This document shows positions 52,044 to 61,804 of a DNA stretch of 64,000 nucleotides, piece by piece (positions within the stretch are counted from its first letter, which is position 1; every line of letters starts with the position of its first letter). Source of the stretch: Rhodanobacter thiooxydans LCS2 (GTDB lineage: Bacteria > Pseudomonadota > Gammaproteobacteria > Xanthomonadales > Rhodanobacteraceae); assembly GCF_000264375.1 (NCBI RefSeq), contig NZ_AJXW01000020.1, positions 62,001-126,000 of the forward strand, read 5' to 3'. The translations under genes and the position numbers were made by a program. Under the pieces are notes generated by a model. That model was not told the DNA's origin. It searched no databases and worked only from the letters and a program-made list of their open reading frames with translations.

Positions 52044-53288
52044 TCATCCCCGCTTTTGCACGGGTGACGGCAGTTCTTCGGACCTTTCCTGGTTCGGCGC
52101 GCTTACCGTCAGGGTCTGGCCAGGCTTCAGTGCATGGCCGCCCAGGCGGTTCCAGCGCTGCAGCTGGCTGACGCTGATCGAATAGACGCGGGCGATCTGC
52201 CACAGGCTGTCGCCGCGCCTCACGGTATGGGTCTTCCGGACCATGCTTGCCTCAGGCGCCGGCCTGGCCGCGATGTCGCCGCCGCCCGGGCCGGCCAGCA
52301 AATCGCCGCCGGCGCTGCTGGCTTGTTCGAGTAGGGCATCGCGGAACTGGCGGGCGTGGCGGGCCGGCAGGATCAGGTAGGGGGCCTTGCTGGCATCGAT
52401 CGTATTGCTGCGGAACGCCGGGTTGAGGTGTCTCAACGCCTCCACCGACATGCCGGCGTGATCAGCCGCCCGCGTGATCGGCATCGAGCGGGAGATCCCG
52501 GTCTGCACCAACTGCTGTTCGTCCGGCAGCGTGGGCAGGCTGACGTTGAAGCGTTCCGGTTCGCGTACTACGCAAGCCATGCCGAGCAGCCTGGTCAGGT
52601 GTTCGCGCGTCACCTTGCGCACGGGCAAGTGCGGGATCGCTGGCTGCTCCGCGGGCATGCCGTGCGTCCGGATCATCTGGCGTATCTTGAATTCGCCGGC
52701 GTTGTACGCGTAATCGGCCACGCGCCAGTCCTGGAACTGTTCGTGGTACTGCTCGAGCAGTTTCATCACGGCGTTGGCGGCGGCGGGCACGTCGAGCCGG
52801 CCGTCGTAGTGGCCATCGACACGCAGCCCCATCGCGCCGGCGGTCACCGGCATGATCTGCCACATGCCGGCCGGGCGGCGCTTGCGCGCAGCTACCGGCT
52901 GGAAGCGGCTTTCTACCCAGGGCAGCAGCACGAACTCGCCGGCGACGTCGTAGCGGTCCGCCACTTGCTGCACGTAGACCAGACGCGGCAGCACCGCCTG
53001 CAGCTGGCTTTCGAACTGCCGCGGATGGCGCGTGTAGTATCTGGCCCACGCCAGCACGGCGGGGTCGGCGTCGCAACCCGGCATGGCAAAGCTGCTGCGC
53101 AAGCGCTCCCAGACGTCTGCCTCGGGAGCGGGCGCAGGTTCGGCAGCCGGGGCTGCGGTTTCGGCGGAAACCGGGGATGCCGGCGGGTTCACTGCGGTCG
53201 GCGGTTGGGGGCTGTGTGTGGGAGCGCTGGCGCAGGCAGCGAGCGCCATCGCCAGAAATGCCGGCAGAAAGCGGGCAGCCCGCCTCAT
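52044..53288 (-). CDS. mltD: Membrane-bound lytic murein transglycosylase D-like (MltD)
   Basis: A 414-residue lipoprotein (lipobox LAAC, Cys19). The SLT/GH23 domain (about 100-220) holds the catalytic Glu126 in 'LPWVESRFQPVAARKRRPAGMWQIMP', and 'DWRVADYAYNAGEFKIRQMI' is the C-lobe. One LysM domain is at the end ('THTVRRGDSLWQIARVYSISVSQLQRWNRL'), where E. coli MltD has two or three. It cuts glycan strands to form 1,6-anhydro ends. Its start overlaps the gloB stop by four bases. Confidence 0.93.
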   Translation of the reverse strand: MRRAARFLPAFLAMALAACASAPTHSPQPPTAVNPPASPVSAETAAPAAEPAPAPEADVWERLRSSFAMPGCDADPAVLAWARYYTRHPRQFESQLQAVLPRLVYVQQVADRYDVAGEFVLLPWVESRFQPVAARKRRPAGMWQIMPVTAGAMGLRVDGHYDGRLDVPAAANAVMKLLEQYHEQFQDWRVADYAYNAGEFKIRQMIRTHGMPAEQPAIPHLPVRKVTREHLTRLLGMACVVREPERFNVSLPTLPDEQQLVQTGISRSMPITRAADHAGMSVEALRHLNPAFRSNTIDASKAPYLILPARHARQFRDALLEQASSAGGDLLAGPGGGDIAARPAPEASMVRKTHTVRRGDSLWQIARVYSISVSQLQRWNRLGGHALKPGQTLTVSAPNQERSEELPSPVQKRG

Positions 53289-54049
53289 CCGGCGAATCCG
53301 TCTTTGGCACTGCGCATGGCCGCAAAGCGCGCGGTGCGGCCATGGCCGGCGCCCTGCCGCCCGCCCCAGGCGATGACGGCGTCGGCGTCGACGCGCAGGA
53401 ACGGATTGGTCGCCCGCTCGCGGGCAAGCGGCACCGGCAGGGTCGGTCGAAGTTGCCCGCGCAGCGCGGCCACTTCCTGCAGCCGTTGCCGCAGGTCCGC
53501 ATTGGCTGGTTCGATGGTGCGCGCGAAGCGCCCGTTGGCTTCGGTGTACTCGTGGCCGGCGCATACCAGGGTATCGCCAGGCAATTGCGCGAGGCGATCC
53601 AGCGAGGCGAGCATCTGCGCCGGCGTGCCCTCGAACAGGCGACCGCAGCCCAGGCTGAACAAGGTATCGCCGCACAGCAGGAAACCGGCGCCGACGTAGG
53701 CGACGTGGCTGAGCGTGTGGCCGGGAATCGCGATCACCTCGAAGTGCGCAGAGGGGGCGGCCAGCTCGACCCGATCGCCGTCGCGCACTCGTATGGTCAC
53801 GCTGGCAATGCGTTCGTCGTCGGGCGCGTAGACCGGAACGTCGTGGCGTTCGCGCAGGGCCGGCACGCCGCCGATATGGTCGTGGTGGTGATGGGTCAGC
53901 AAAATCGCACGCAGTTGCAGACGATGCGTGGCCAGTGCCTGCTCGACCACCGCGGCATCGCCCGGGTCGACCACGATCGCGTTGCCGTCGTCGTCGTGCA
54001 GCAGCCAGATGTAGTTGTCGGTCAGCGCCGGTAACGGGATGAGATGCAA
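53285..54049 (-). CDS. gloB: Hydroxyacylglutathione hydrolase (glyoxalase II)
   Basis: A 254-residue metallo-beta-lactamase-fold enzyme. The binuclear site is 'LTHHHHDHIGGVPAL' (THxHxDH), with further ligands in 'IPGHTLSHVAYV' and 'FLLCGDTLFSLGCGR', and a C-terminal glutathione-binding helical part with 'VCAGHEYTEANGRF'. It releases D-lactate and glutathione from S-lactoylglutathione in methylglyoxal detoxification. It is the first gene of the gloB-mltD unit and is divergent from the yafS-like gene, as in E. coli. Confidence 0.96.
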   Translation of the reverse strand: MHLIPLPALTDNYIWLLHDDDGNAIVVDPGDAAVVEQALATHRLQLRAILLTHHHHDHIGGVPALRERHDVPVYAPDDERIASVTIRVRDGDRVELAAPSAHFEVIAIPGHTLSHVAYVGAGFLLCGDTLFSLGCGRLFEGTPAQMLASLDRLAQLPGDTLVCAGHEYTEANGRFARTIEPANADLRQRLQEVAALRGQLRPTLPVPLARERATNPFLRVDADAVIAWGGRQGAGHGRTARFAAMRSAKDGFAG

Positions 54050-54276
54050 GGCGGGCTCCGCTGCGTTTGGGGAACATCCGGCGAACCGGGTGTCTTCCCT
54101 GTGGAACGACAGACGCAGCCATCCGGGGCGCGCATGAGGCGGTCGAATATAAAGGGGCGTCGATACTCGCTCGTTAGCAGAACGTTAACCCGCGGCGCTG
54201 CTGTTCAGCAGCGTGCGGCAGTTCCGTCTCGCCTGCGACCTGCTGCGCGATGTCGCCAGCGGCTACACTCCTTCAG

Positions 54277-54984
54277 ATGAACGACCGGGTCAGCCGCAAG
54301 CAACAACGTGATGACCTCATCTATGCCAGCGCGCCGTTGCGTCGTTTGCTGGATGCGCAGAGCTGCGCGCTGAAGCCGGCCCTGCAGCGTTGTGCCGGCG
54401 TCCATGCGCTGTTGCTGGGCGCTGTCCGCGGCGATGCGCCGCCGGCGCTGCCGATGCTCGGCTGCTGGACCAGCCTGCACCTGCTGGAAGGACGCTTCGT
54501 GGGTGATCTGCGGGCCGCCGCGGACGAGCCCTTGCCCTTCATCGACGATGCGTTTGAACTGGTGTTGCTGCGGCATGCGCTGGAGGTGGCGCCGCTGCCC
54601 TCGAACCTGCTCGATGAGGCGGTACGCGTGCTGGCGCCGGGCGGCGTGCTGGCGTTGACCGGGATGCACCCGTTCAGCGGCTGGTCGCCATGGTGCCGCT
54701 GGCATGCGCGTCGCAGGCCCCCGGCCCTGCAGATGCCGTGGCGGCTTCGACGCCAGCTCGAGCTGGCCGGCATGACGATCGAGCAGCTGCAGCGGGTGGG
54801 CAGCGTGTGGCCGGGAGGAAAGACCGCGCGGCATACGCTCGCCGGCGCTTTCGGTGGCGGCTATGTGCTGGTGGCGCGCAAGCGTCGGCGCCTGGCCACG
54901 CCGCTGCGGCTCAAGCCGGCGTCGGTGCGCGTGCCGGCGAATGGTCGGCTGTCGCCGGGGACCCGGCGCAGCGCGGCTCTGTGA
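54277..54984 (+). CDS. YafS-like SAM-dependent methyltransferase
   Basis: A 235-residue protein with methyltransferase-11-like features. '[19 protein letters not shown]' is motif II/III and '[23 protein letters not shown]' is the post-II strand with LxPGG. The glycine-rich SAM loop at the start is weak ('[14 protein letters not shown]'). Its location between gloB and rnhA equals E. coli yafS, which supports this identity. The tail after residue 210 is basic. The methylated substrate is unknown. An in-frame Met at 54250 would add nine residues. Confidence 0.85.
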   Translation: MNDRVSRKQQRDDLIYASAPLRRLLDAQSCALKPALQRCAGVHALLLGAVRGDAPPALPMLGCWTSLHLLEGRFVGDLRAAADEPLPFIDDAFELVLLRHALEVAPLPSNLLDEAVRVLAPGGVLALTGMHPFSGWSPWCRWHARRRPPALQMPWRLRRQLELAGMTIEQLQRVGSVWPGGKTARHTLAGAFGGGYVLVARKRRRLATPLRLKPASVRVPANGRLSPGTRRSAAL

Positions 54985-55009
54985 TTTCCAATGGAGTACG
55001 TGGGCAACG

Positions 55010-55453
55010 ATGAGCGAAGTGGAAGCATTTACCGACGGCGCCTGTCTCGGCAATCCGGGGCCGGGCGGCTGGGCCGCATTGTTGCGGGCCAAGGGCAGCG
55101 AACGCATGTTGGCCGGCGGGGACCCGGCTACCACCAACAACCGGATGGAGCTGATGGCCGCGATCGGTGCGCTGGAAGCATTGAGGCGGCCGTGCCGGGT
55201 GACCCTCACCACGGACTCGCGCTACGTGATGCAGGGCATCGAGCAGTGGCTGCCTAAATGGCGCGCGAACGGCTGGCGCACTGCCGACCGGAAGCCGGTG
55301 AAGAACCAGGACTTGTGGCAGCGCCTGTCCGATGCGATCGGCGACCACCAGGTGCGCTGGCAGTGGGTGAAAGGCCACAACGGCCACAGCGAGAATGAAC
55401 GCGTCGACCAGGCCGCGCGCGAACAGGCCGAACTGTTGAAGGGCAGGGCATGA
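55010..55453 (+). CDS. rnhA: Ribonuclease HI
   Basis: A 147-residue RNase HI that removes RNA from RNA-DNA hybrids. The DEDD carboxylates Asp9 ('[14 protein letters not shown]'), Glu47 ('[10 protein letters not shown]'), Asp69 ('[10 protein letters not shown]') and a late Asp ('[11 protein letters not shown]') are all present, along with the basic protrusion '[24 protein letters not shown]'. Its stop overlaps dnaQ's start (ATGA) on the same strand; in E. coli the two are divergent. Confidence 0.97.
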   Translation: MSEVEAFTDGACLGNPGPGGWAALLRAKGSERMLAGGDPATTNNRMELMAAIGALEALRRPCRVTLTTDSRYVMQGIEQWLPKWRANGWRTADRKPVKNQDLWQRLSDAIGDHQVRWQWVKGHNGHSENERVDQAAREQAELLKGRA

Positions 55454-56160
55454 GGCAGATCGTTCTCGACACCGAAACCACCGGCCTGGAAGTGCGCCAG
55501 GGTCATCGGCTGGTGGAAATCGCCTGCGTGGAAATGGTGGAGCGCCGACTCACCGGCCGTCACTGGCAGACCTACCTCAACCCCGGGCGCGCGATGGACG
55601 AGGGCGCCAGCCAGGTCACCGGCATCCGCGATGAGCATCTGGTCGACAAGCCGCTGTTCGCCGACAAGGTGGACGAGTTCCTCGCTTTCGTCGATGGCGC
55701 CGAGCTGGTCATCCACAATGCCAGCTTCGACGTGGGCTTCCTCGATGCCGAGCTGGCGCGGCTGGGCGAATCCTATGGGCGCATCGGCGACCGCTGCAGC
55801 GTGCTGGACACCTTGGCGATGGCGCGCGAGCGCTACCCCGGCCAGCGCAACAGCCTCGATGCGCTGTGCAAGCGGCTCGGCGTGGACAACTCGCGGCGCG
55901 ACCTTCACGGCGGCCTGATCGACGCGCAGCTGCTGGCCGATGTGTACCTGGCGATGACCTCGGGGCAGGTGGCCTTCGACCTTGGCTTCGAGGGTGCGAG
56001 CGAACAGCTCGACGTAGTGGTGACGGCGCCGATGGTGCTGCACGCGCGGCCGCAGGTGCTGCGTGCCTCAATGGAGGAGTTGTCGGCGCACGAGCAACGT
56101 CTGGATGCGCTGGACAAGGGCAGCGCGGAAGGGCAGAGCGTGTGGCGGCGGTTGGGGTGA
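55450..56160 (+). CDS. dnaQ: DNA polymerase III epsilon subunit (3'-5' exonuclease)
   Basis: A 236-residue DEDDh proofreading exonuclease. Asp7 and Glu9 are in '[13 protein letters not shown]', Asp in '[15 protein letters not shown]', and the His/Asp pair in '[19 protein letters not shown]'. The C-terminal alpha-binding segment includes '[21 protein letters not shown]'. It removes mispaired bases in the replicative polymerase core. It is translationally joined to rnhA. Confidence 0.97.
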   Translation: MRQIVLDTETTGLEVRQGHRLVEIACVEMVERRLTGRHWQTYLNPGRAMDEGASQVTGIRDEHLVDKPLFADKVDEFLAFVDGAELVIHNASFDVGFLDAELARLGESYGRIGDRCSVLDTLAMARERYPGQRNSLDALCKRLGVDNSRRDLHGGLIDAQLLADVYLAMTSGQVAFDLGFEGASEQLDVVVTAPMVLHARPQVLRASMEELSAHEQRLDALDKGSAEGQSVWRRLG

Positions 56161-56278
56161 TGCGTTCAGCGTGACAAGCAAGATGCCCCGCGAGAGTGGG
56201 CTGCAGGTGGGATTGTTCGGCCCATCCATGGGCTGAACCCCTTCGCGCTGCGCGCTGCGGGGCCAGCCTTCGGCTGTC

Positions 56279-56301
56279 CAAATTCGTTCCTGACGAATTT
56301 G
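56279..56301. repeat. Perfect inverted repeat in the dnaQ-tRNA-Ser gap
   Basis: CAAATTCGT and ACGAATTTG pair perfectly with a TCCTG loop. The stretch 56161-56336 otherwise carries no gene I can support and is more AT-rich than its surroundings around this repeat. Confidence 0.6.
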
Positions 56302-56336
56302 TCGAACCGGTGGGTTCTCATCCAGCCATCGCCACT

Positions 56337-56466
<130 letters not shown>

Positions 56467-56577
56467 GGTGCGGTGCATGGTGGCGCATGCGAGCCGGGAA
56501 TCATACGCGAGCGAACTTGCCGTGACAACAACCCGCGCTTCCGGCATGCTGCAGCGGATCGCACCCGCTGAAAACCC

Positions 56578-57279
56578 ATGATCGAATTCGGACACGGAAC
56601 GCACGTCGGCCTGCGCCGCACGCGCAATGAGGACACTTATTACGCCGATGCCTCGCTTGGCCTGTTCCTGGTGGCCGATGGCATGGGCGGGCATCAGCAT
56701 GGCGAGGTGGCGTCGGCGCTGGTGCGTGACACCGTGGTCGAACTGGTCGGCCAGGGGCATGGCCTGGTCGAGGCCGCGCGCACCGCCGCGGAGCGACTGC
56801 TTGCGCACGCCCGACCCAGCTTCGACGTGCTGCCCATGGGCACCACCGTCGCTGCGCTGCGCATCGTCGGCGAAGGCTACGAGGTCGCCTGGGTCGGCGA
56901 CAGCCGGATCTACCTGTGGAAGAAGGAGCTGAGGCAGATCAGCCACGACCACTCATTGGTGCAGGCACTGGTCGAAGCCGGCCAGCTCGATCCGACGCAG
57001 GCGGCCCAGCATCCGCAGCGCAACGTGCTGACTCAGGCGCTGGGCGTGACCGCCATCGAACAACTGCATATCGGCATGGCGCGGGGGCAACTGGAACCGG
57101 GCATGGGCTTCCTGCTGTGCAGCGACGGATTGACCGAGGGCGTCAGTGACACCTCGATCGCGCGGGTGGTGGCGCGTACCGACCTGGCTGCCCAGGAGTG
57201 CGTGGACCAGTTGCTGTTGAGCGCTCTCGACAGTGGCGGCGACGACAACGTCACGGCATTGCTCGTGCGTTGCAGCTGA
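56578..57279 (+). CDS. PP2C-family protein serine/threonine phosphatase
   Basis: A 233-residue PPM phosphatase, catalytic domain only. Motifs in order: 'RRTRNEDTYYA', 'LFLVADGMGGHQHGEVAS' (first metal Asp), 'MGTTVAALRI', 'AWVGDSRIYLW', 'LLCSDGLTEGVSD' and 'GGDDNVTALLV' (last metal Asp). All Mn/Mg ligands are present. It would remove phosphate from Ser/Thr of targets of a Hanks-type kinase. No kinase or FHA partner gene is adjacent, so its partner lies outside the window. It reads away from the tRNA-Ser gene. Confidence 0.92.
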   Translation: MIEFGHGTHVGLRRTRNEDTYYADASLGLFLVADGMGGHQHGEVASALVRDTVVELVGQGHGLVEAARTAAERLLAHARPSFDVLPMGTTVAALRIVGEGYEVAWVGDSRIYLWKKELRQISHDHSLVQALVEAGQLDPTQAAQHPQRNVLTQALGVTAIEQLHIGMARGQLEPGMGFLLCSDGLTEGVSDTSIARVVARTDLAAQECVDQLLLSALDSGGDDNVTALLVRCS

Positions 57280-57298
57280 ATCCGGCGGTCGCGCGCCG

Positions 57299-57328
57299 AA
57301 AAAGGGCCGGTTGATTCCGGCCCTTTGC
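57299..57328. terminator. Bidirectional terminator between the PP2C gene and ppsA
   Basis: A 10-bp perfect stem (AAAGGGCCGG / CCGGCCCTTT) with a 6-base loop; A-rich and T-rich ends serve both convergent genes. Confidence 0.88.
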
Positions 57329-57374
57329 TCGTCTGCGGCGTGGGTGTGCGGGCTTGGCGGCAGGCGGTGGCGGC

Positions 57375-59747
57375 TCAGCCAGCCTTCTTTTTCGCCAGCC
57401 GCAGCCAGGTGTCGACGACGGTGTCCGGGTTCAGCGACAACGATTCGATGCCCTGTTCCATCAGCCACTCGGCCAGGTCCGGGTGGTCGCTGGGACCCTG
57501 GCCGCAGATGCCGATGTACTTGCCCTTGGCGCGCGCGGTCTTGATCGCCATCGCCAGCAGCTTCTTCACCGCCGGATCGCGTTCGTCGAACAGGCCGGCG
57601 ACGATGGACGAATCGCGGTCCAGGCCCAGGGTGAGCTGGGTGAGGTCGTTGGAGCCGATCGAGAAGCCATCGAAGATGTCCAGGAACTCGTCGGCAAGCA
57701 GGGCGTTCGAGGGCACCTCGCACATCATGATGACCTTGAGCTCGTGCTCGCCCTGCTTGAGGCCGTTCTTTGCCAGCGCCTCGATCACCTTGCGGCCTTC
57801 GCCGAGCGTGCGCACGAACGGGATCATCACCCACACGTTGGTCAGACCCATCACCTCGCGCACGCGCTTGGCCGCCTGGCACTCCAGCGCGAATGCCGCC
57901 TCGAAACTCGGGTCGATGTAGCGGCTGGCGCCACGGAAGCCGATCATCGGGTTTTCCTCGTGCGGCTCGTAGCGCGAGCCGCCGATCAGACCGGCGTATT
58001 CGTTGGACTTGAAGTCGGACAGGCGCACGATCACCGGCTTCGGGTAGACCGAGGCGGCGATGGTGGCGATGCCCTCGGCGAGGCGGTCGACGTAGAACGA
58101 CACCGGATCGGCGTAGCCAGCCATGCGTTCATCGATCTTCGCCTTGGTCTCGGCATCCTGCTTGGCATATTCCAGCAGCGCCTTCGGGTGTACGCCGATG
58201 TGGCTGGCGATGATCATCTCCAGTCGGGCCAGGCCGATGCCGGCGTTGGGCAGCAAGCCAAAGTCGAACGCGCGCTCGGGGTTGGCCACGTTCATCATGA
58301 TCTTCAGCGGGGCCTCGGGCATCGCGCCGAGGTCGGCGGTGATGCGCTCGAACTTCAGGAGGCCCTCGTAGATCGTGCCGGTGTCGCCTTCGGCGCAGGA
58401 CACGGTGACGTCGGCGCCGTCCGGGATCAGCTCCAGCGCGTTGCCGGTGCCGACTACGGCGGGCACGCCCAGCTCGCGCGCGATGATCGCCGCGTGGCAG
58501 GTGCGGCCGCCGCGATTGGTGACGATCGCCGAGGCGCGCTTCATCACCGGCTCCCAGTCGGGGTCGGTCATGTCGGCCACCAGTACGTCGCCGTTCTGCA
58601 CCTTGTTCATGTCGGCCAGCGAGCGGACCACGCGCGCTTTGCCGGCGCCGATCTTCTGGCCGATGGCGCGGCCCGTGGCAAGCACCTTGCCCTTCTCGTT
58701 GAGCTGGAAGCGCTCGAGCTGGGTGGCATGGGCGCGCGATTTCACCGTTTCCGGACGTGCCTGCACGATGTACAGCTTGCCGCTGTAGCCGTCCTTCGCC
58801 CACTCGATGTCCATCGGACGGCCATAGTGCTGCTCGATGATCAGCGCCTGCTTCGCCAGCTCCTGCACGTCTGCATCGCTGATGCAGAAGCGGTTGCGCA
58901 GTTCGGCCGGAGTGTCTTCGGTTTTCACCCGCTCGCCCGGCACGCTGGAATAGACCATGCGCAACTGCTTGGCGCCGAGGCTGCGGCGGAGCAGGGCGGG
59001 CTTGCCGGCCTTCAGCGTGGGCTTGAACACGTAGAACTCGTCGGGGTTCACTGCGCCCTGCACGACCATCTCGCCCAGACCATAGCTGCCGGTGACGAAC
59101 ACCACGTCGCGGAAGCCCGACTCGGTGTCCAGCGTGAACAGCACGCCGGCGGCACCCACGTCCGAGCGCACCATCAGCTGCACGCCGGCGGACAGGGACA
59201 CGTCCTCGTGCTTGAAGCCCTGGTGCACGCGGTAGGCGATGGCGCGGTCGTTGTACAGCGAGGCGAAGACTTCCTTGACCCTGTACAGCACGTCGTCAAT
59301 GCCGATCACGTTGAGGAAGGTTTCCTGCTGGCCGGCAAACGAGGCGTCGGGCAGGTCTTCCGCCGTCGCCGAAGAGCGCACCGCCACGGCGATATTGTCG
59401 GCGCCGGCGTCCTTGCACAGCTTGGCGTAGGCGTCGCGGATGGCCTGCTCGAGCTCGGCCGGCAGGGCGGTGTCGATGATCCAGCCGCGGATCTCCTTGC
59501 CAGCCGCCACCAGGGTGTCGACGTCGTCGACATCGAGCGACGCCAGCCGCTCCTGGATGCGCTTGGCCAGCCCGCTCTTTTCCAGGTATTGCTGGAACGC
59601 GCTGGCGGTGGTGGCGAAGCCGCCGGGCACCGACACGCCGAGCTTGGCGAGGTTGCCGATCATCTCGCCGAGCGAGGCGTTCTTGCCGCCGACCTTGCCC
59701 AGGTCGGTCATGCGCAGGTGGTCGAGCCAAAGCACCAGGTCGTTCAA
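57375..59747 (-). CDS. ppsA: Phosphoenolpyruvate synthase
   Basis: A 790-residue PEP synthase that makes PEP, AMP and phosphate from pyruvate and ATP in gluconeogenesis. The start is TTG at 59747, with GAGGAG 7-12 bases upstream, which gives '[28 protein letters not shown]'. No ATG lies in the right place. The ATP-grasp domain has '[25 protein letters not shown]'. The phospho-His is in '[18 protein letters not shown]' and the C-terminal PEP barrel has '[20 protein letters not shown]' and '[12 protein letters not shown]'. It is divergent from its regulator ppsR. Confidence 0.97.
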   Translation of the reverse strand: MNDLVLWLDHLRMTDLGKVGGKNASLGEMIGNLAKLGVSVPGGFATTASAFQQYLEKSGLAKRIQERLASLDVDDVDTLVAAGKEIRGWIIDTALPAELEQAIRDAYAKLCKDAGADNIAVAVRSSATAEDLPDASFAGQQETFLNVIGIDDVLYRVKEVFASLYNDRAIAYRVHQGFKHEDVSLSAGVQLMVRSDVGAAGVLFTLDTESGFRDVVFVTGSYGLGEMVVQGAVNPDEFYVFKPTLKAGKPALLRRSLGAKQLRMVYSSVPGERVKTEDTPAELRNRFCISDADVQELAKQALIIEQHYGRPMDIEWAKDGYSGKLYIVQARPETVKSRAHATQLERFQLNEKGKVLATGRAIGQKIGAGKARVVRSLADMNKVQNGDVLVADMTDPDWEPVMKRASAIVTNRGGRTCHAAIIARELGVPAVVGTGNALELIPDGADVTVSCAEGDTGTIYEGLLKFERITADLGAMPEAPLKIMMNVANPERAFDFGLLPNAGIGLARLEMIIASHIGVHPKALLEYAKQDAETKAKIDERMAGYADPVSFYVDRLAEGIATIAASVYPKPVIVRLSDFKSNEYAGLIGGSRYEPHEENPMIGFRGASRYIDPSFEAAFALECQAAKRVREVMGLTNVWVMIPFVRTLGEGRKVIEALAKNGLKQGEHELKVIMMCEVPSNALLADEFLDIFDGFSIGSNDLTQLTLGLDRDSSIVAGLFDERDPAVKKLLAMAIKTARAKGKYIGICGQGPSDHPDLAEWLMEQGIESLSLNPDTVVDTWLRLAKKKAG

Positions 59748-59966
59748 GGGTGTCTCCTCATGGAAAGCACTGCAGGTAAGTGGAATGGGCGCGCCACGAA
59801 GGCCCGGAGCGGGTTGCAAAGAACTGGTATTGTCCGCTGCGGATGGTGCGCGGCACAAGAAGACCATTGCAGGCAGATGTCATTCCAACGGCATACCAGT
59901 CAGCTGGCGGTTGATTTCCCGCTTGCGCTAAGGTGCCCCAAACGCCTACCCCAGGCAGGACCCCGT

Positions 59967-60782
59967 ATGCAGCGAACGGTTTTCTTCATCTCCGACTCCA
60001 CCGGCATCACCGCGGAGACGATCGGCAACAGCATCCTGGCGCAGTTCGAGGGCATGCGATTCGACAAGCATCGGCTGCCATTCACCGACAATGCGCACAA
60101 GGCGGAAACCGCCGCGCTGCGGATCAAGACCAACTACGCGCAGACCGGGCAGCGGCCGATCGTGGTCAACACCATGGCCGATCGCGCACTGTGCGAGATC
60201 GTCGCCACCAGTGGCGCGCTGATGCTGGACGTGTTCGCGCCGTTCATCGGCCCGCTGGAGGACGAGCTCGGCACCAAGCGCACCGGCCTGGTGAACCGCT
60301 CGCACGGACTGGTCGATTTCGACAAGTACGAAGCACGTATCAACGCCACCAACTATGCGCTCACGCATGACGACGGCATCGACGTGAACTACGCCGAGGC
60401 CGACCTGATCCTGGTGGGCGTGTCGCGCTCGGGCAAGACGCCGACCTGCCTCTACATGGCCTTGCATTACGGGGTGCGCGCCGCCAATTATCCGCTGACC
60501 GACGAGGACCTCGAGAAACTCGAACTGCCGTCGCGCCTGCGTCCGTACCGGGACCGGCTGTACGGACTGACCATCGACCCGGTGCGGCTGGCGCAGATCC
60601 GCGAGCAGCGTCGCGCCGGCAGCCGCTACGCCACCTTGCAGCAGTGCCGCTGGGAACTGGAACAGGCCGATCGGCTGATGCGCCAGGCCGGCATCCCCAG
60701 CCTCAACACCACGCATGTGTCGATCGAGGAGATCGCCAGCAAGATCTTCGACCGCTTCGGTATCGAGCGGACCATGTTCTGA
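59967..60782 (+). CDS. ppsR: PEP synthase regulatory kinase/pyrophosphorylase (PSRP)
   Basis: A 271-residue DUF299 protein. The P-loop GVSRSGKT lies at 151-158 in 'LILVGVSRSGKTPTCLYMAL'. The N-terminus 'RTVFFISDSTGITAETIGNSILAQF' and 'FGIERTMF' end are typical. It both inactivates PpsA by ADP-dependent phosphorylation of a Thr near the catalytic His and restores it by phosphorolysis. It is divergent from ppsA across 219 bases, so transcription of enzyme and regulator can be co-controlled. Confidence 0.95.
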   Translation: MQRTVFFISDSTGITAETIGNSILAQFEGMRFDKHRLPFTDNAHKAETAALRIKTNYAQTGQRPIVVNTMADRALCEIVATSGALMLDVFAPFIGPLEDELGTKRTGLVNRSHGLVDFDKYEARINATNYALTHDDGIDVNYAEADLILVGVSRSGKTPTCLYMALHYGVRAANYPLTDEDLEKLELPSRLRPYRDRLYGLTIDPVRLAQIREQRRAGSRYATLQQCRWELEQADRLMRQAGIPSLNTTHVSIEEIASKIFDRFGIERTMF

Positions 60783-60800
60783 CAGGAGCCCGCGTTTCGC

Positions 60801-61289
60801 ATGAGCGTCGTACTGGACAACCGCCGCAGCCTGTTGCCGGGACGCTTCGAGTTCCTGATGGGGCTGTACGCGGAGAACTATCATCGGCTGACGCGGCTGT
60901 TCGCGCCGCAGCAGCTGGCGCCGGGCCGCTACGTCTCCGACGCCGGCGACGGGCTGGATGTGCACCTGTACCTGCAGGAGTGCCACCCGTACACGCTGGA
61001 GCTGGAGCTCACCTACGATTTCGTCGACGCACATACCGGCCAGCGCGCGCCGTCGGCACAGTTGCGCATGTATACCGACGCGCACGTGGCGGAAGCCTTG
61101 CACTGCCATCCCGGCCGCCACCTGTGGCAGGTGCTGGGACCGTTCCCGCCGGCGCATACCGTGTTCCAGCATCGTCTGCGCATGAACGGATTCCTTTCGC
61201 GCTGGCTGGAATATCTGGCCGAGCAGGGACACTCCGTCGGCACGCTGCAGCCGCAACCTGGACTGCCGGAAGGCGGCAGCCTTATTTGA
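60801..61289 (+). CDS. DUF1249 (YqiB-like) protein
   Basis: A 162-residue protein of the DUF1249 family. 'FEFLMGLYAENYHRLTRLFAPQ', 'LYLQECHPYTLELELTYDF' and 'RLRMNGFLSRWLEYLAEQGHS' are the recognised segments. No catalytic motif or membrane helix is seen. It begins 18 bases after ppsR and is likely in the same operon. In E. coli, yqiB sits with the nudF-cpdA genes, so the neighbourhood differs here. The function is unknown. Confidence 0.88.
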   Translation: MSVVLDNRRSLLPGRFEFLMGLYAENYHRLTRLFAPQQLAPGRYVSDAGDGLDVHLYLQECHPYTLELELTYDFVDAHTGQRAPSAQLRMYTDAHVAEALHCHPGRHLWQVLGPFPPAHTVFQHRLRMNGFLSRWLEYLAEQGHSVGTLQPQPGLPEGGSLI

Positions 61290-61294
61290 AAGTA

Positions 61295-61316
61295 CGGCCA
61301 GGGATGGCCGCTTTTT
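61295..61316 (+). terminator. Intrinsic terminator after the DUF1249 gene
   Basis: A 6-bp stem (CGGCCA / TGGCCG) with a GGGA loop, followed by CTTTTTG. Confidence 0.75.
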
Positions 61317-61331
61317 GACCTTCCAGCGCGC

Positions 61332-61373
61332 AGGTACAAGCGCATAGGTACAAGCGCGTAGGTACAAGCAAGT
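61332..61373. repeat. Three tandem copies of a 14-base repeat
   Basis: AGGTACAAGCGCAT, AGGTACAAGCGCGT and AGGTACAAGCAAGT follow directly one after the other. The array sits between two similar hairpins (61295-61316 and 61374-61395). Confidence 0.9.
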
Positions 61374-61395
61374 GCAGCCATGGGTGGCTGCTTCT
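61374..61395 (+). terminator. Second hairpin after the DUF1249 gene
   Basis: A 7-bp stem (GCAGCCA / TGGCTGC) with a TGGG loop, followed by TTCTTG. It looks like a diverged copy of the hairpin at 61295. Confidence 0.6.
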
Positions 61396-61440
61396 TGATC
61401 CTTGTGCACACGGATGAGCGCACCAGTACACTGACACCAC

Positions 61441-61473
61441 AGCAAAAAGCCCGCGCAAGGCGGGCTCTTTGCT
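61441..61473 (-). terminator. Intrinsic terminator of the Ala-Glu-Asp tRNA array
   Basis: A 14-bp stem with one mismatch around a 5-base loop; read on the reverse strand the GC stem is followed by CTTTTTGCT. Confidence 0.85.
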
Positions 61474-61480
61474 CGAATAA

Positions 61481-61557
61481 TGGCGGAGTGGACGGGACTC
61501 GAACCCGCGACCTCCGGCGTGACAGGCCAGCATTCTAACCGACTGAACTACCACTCC
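61481..61557 (-). tRNA. tRNA-Asp (anticodon GTC), second copy
   Basis: A 77-base gene on the reverse strand, base-for-base the same as the gene at 49761-49837 and with encoded CCA. It is last in a three-tRNA unit. Confidence 0.97.
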
Positions 61558-61586
61558 GCGTTTGCAACGCTTTCCGCGAGCCAACT

Positions 61587-61662
61587 TGGCGTCCCCACGG
61601 GGATTCGAACCCCGGTCGCCACCGTGAAAGGGTGATGTCCTAGGCCTCTAGACGATGGGGAC
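61587..61662 (-). tRNA. tRNA-Glu (anticodon TTC)
   Basis: A 76-base cloverleaf on the reverse strand with acceptor GTCCCCA / TGGGGAC, anticodon stem TCACC/GGTGG with loop CTTTCAC, and encoded CCA. It is the substrate of the TruD encoded upstream. Confidence 0.97.
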
Positions 61663-61728
61663 GTTGCTTTTTCGAAAAGTCCGCACATGGAAGTGCGGGT
61701 TCTCGCAAAAGGACTTGCACTGAATCAA

Positions 61729-61804
61729 TGGTGGAGCCAGGCGGGATCGAACCGCCGACCTCCTGCATGCCATGCAGGCGCTCTCCCAGCTGAGCTATGG
61801 CCCC
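61729..61804 (-). tRNA. tRNA-Ala (anticodon GGC)
   Basis: A 76-base cloverleaf on the reverse strand with acceptor GGGGCCA / TGGCTCC (G-T tolerated), anticodon stem CCTGC/GCAGG with loop ATGGCAT, and encoded CCA. It is first in the Ala-Glu-Asp unit. Confidence 0.96.

Noticed and set aside
57354-59966. Very long open frame antisense to ppsA and continuous with ppsR
   Set aside because: It is the mirror of a highly biased GC-rich gene; the product is Arg/His/Gln-rich low-complexity sequence with no known domain, whereas ppsA has every expected motif. Only the ppsR part from 59967 is real.
61332-61373. CRISPR array
   Set aside because: The three 14-base copies are directly adjacent with no spacers, and there are no cas genes in the window.
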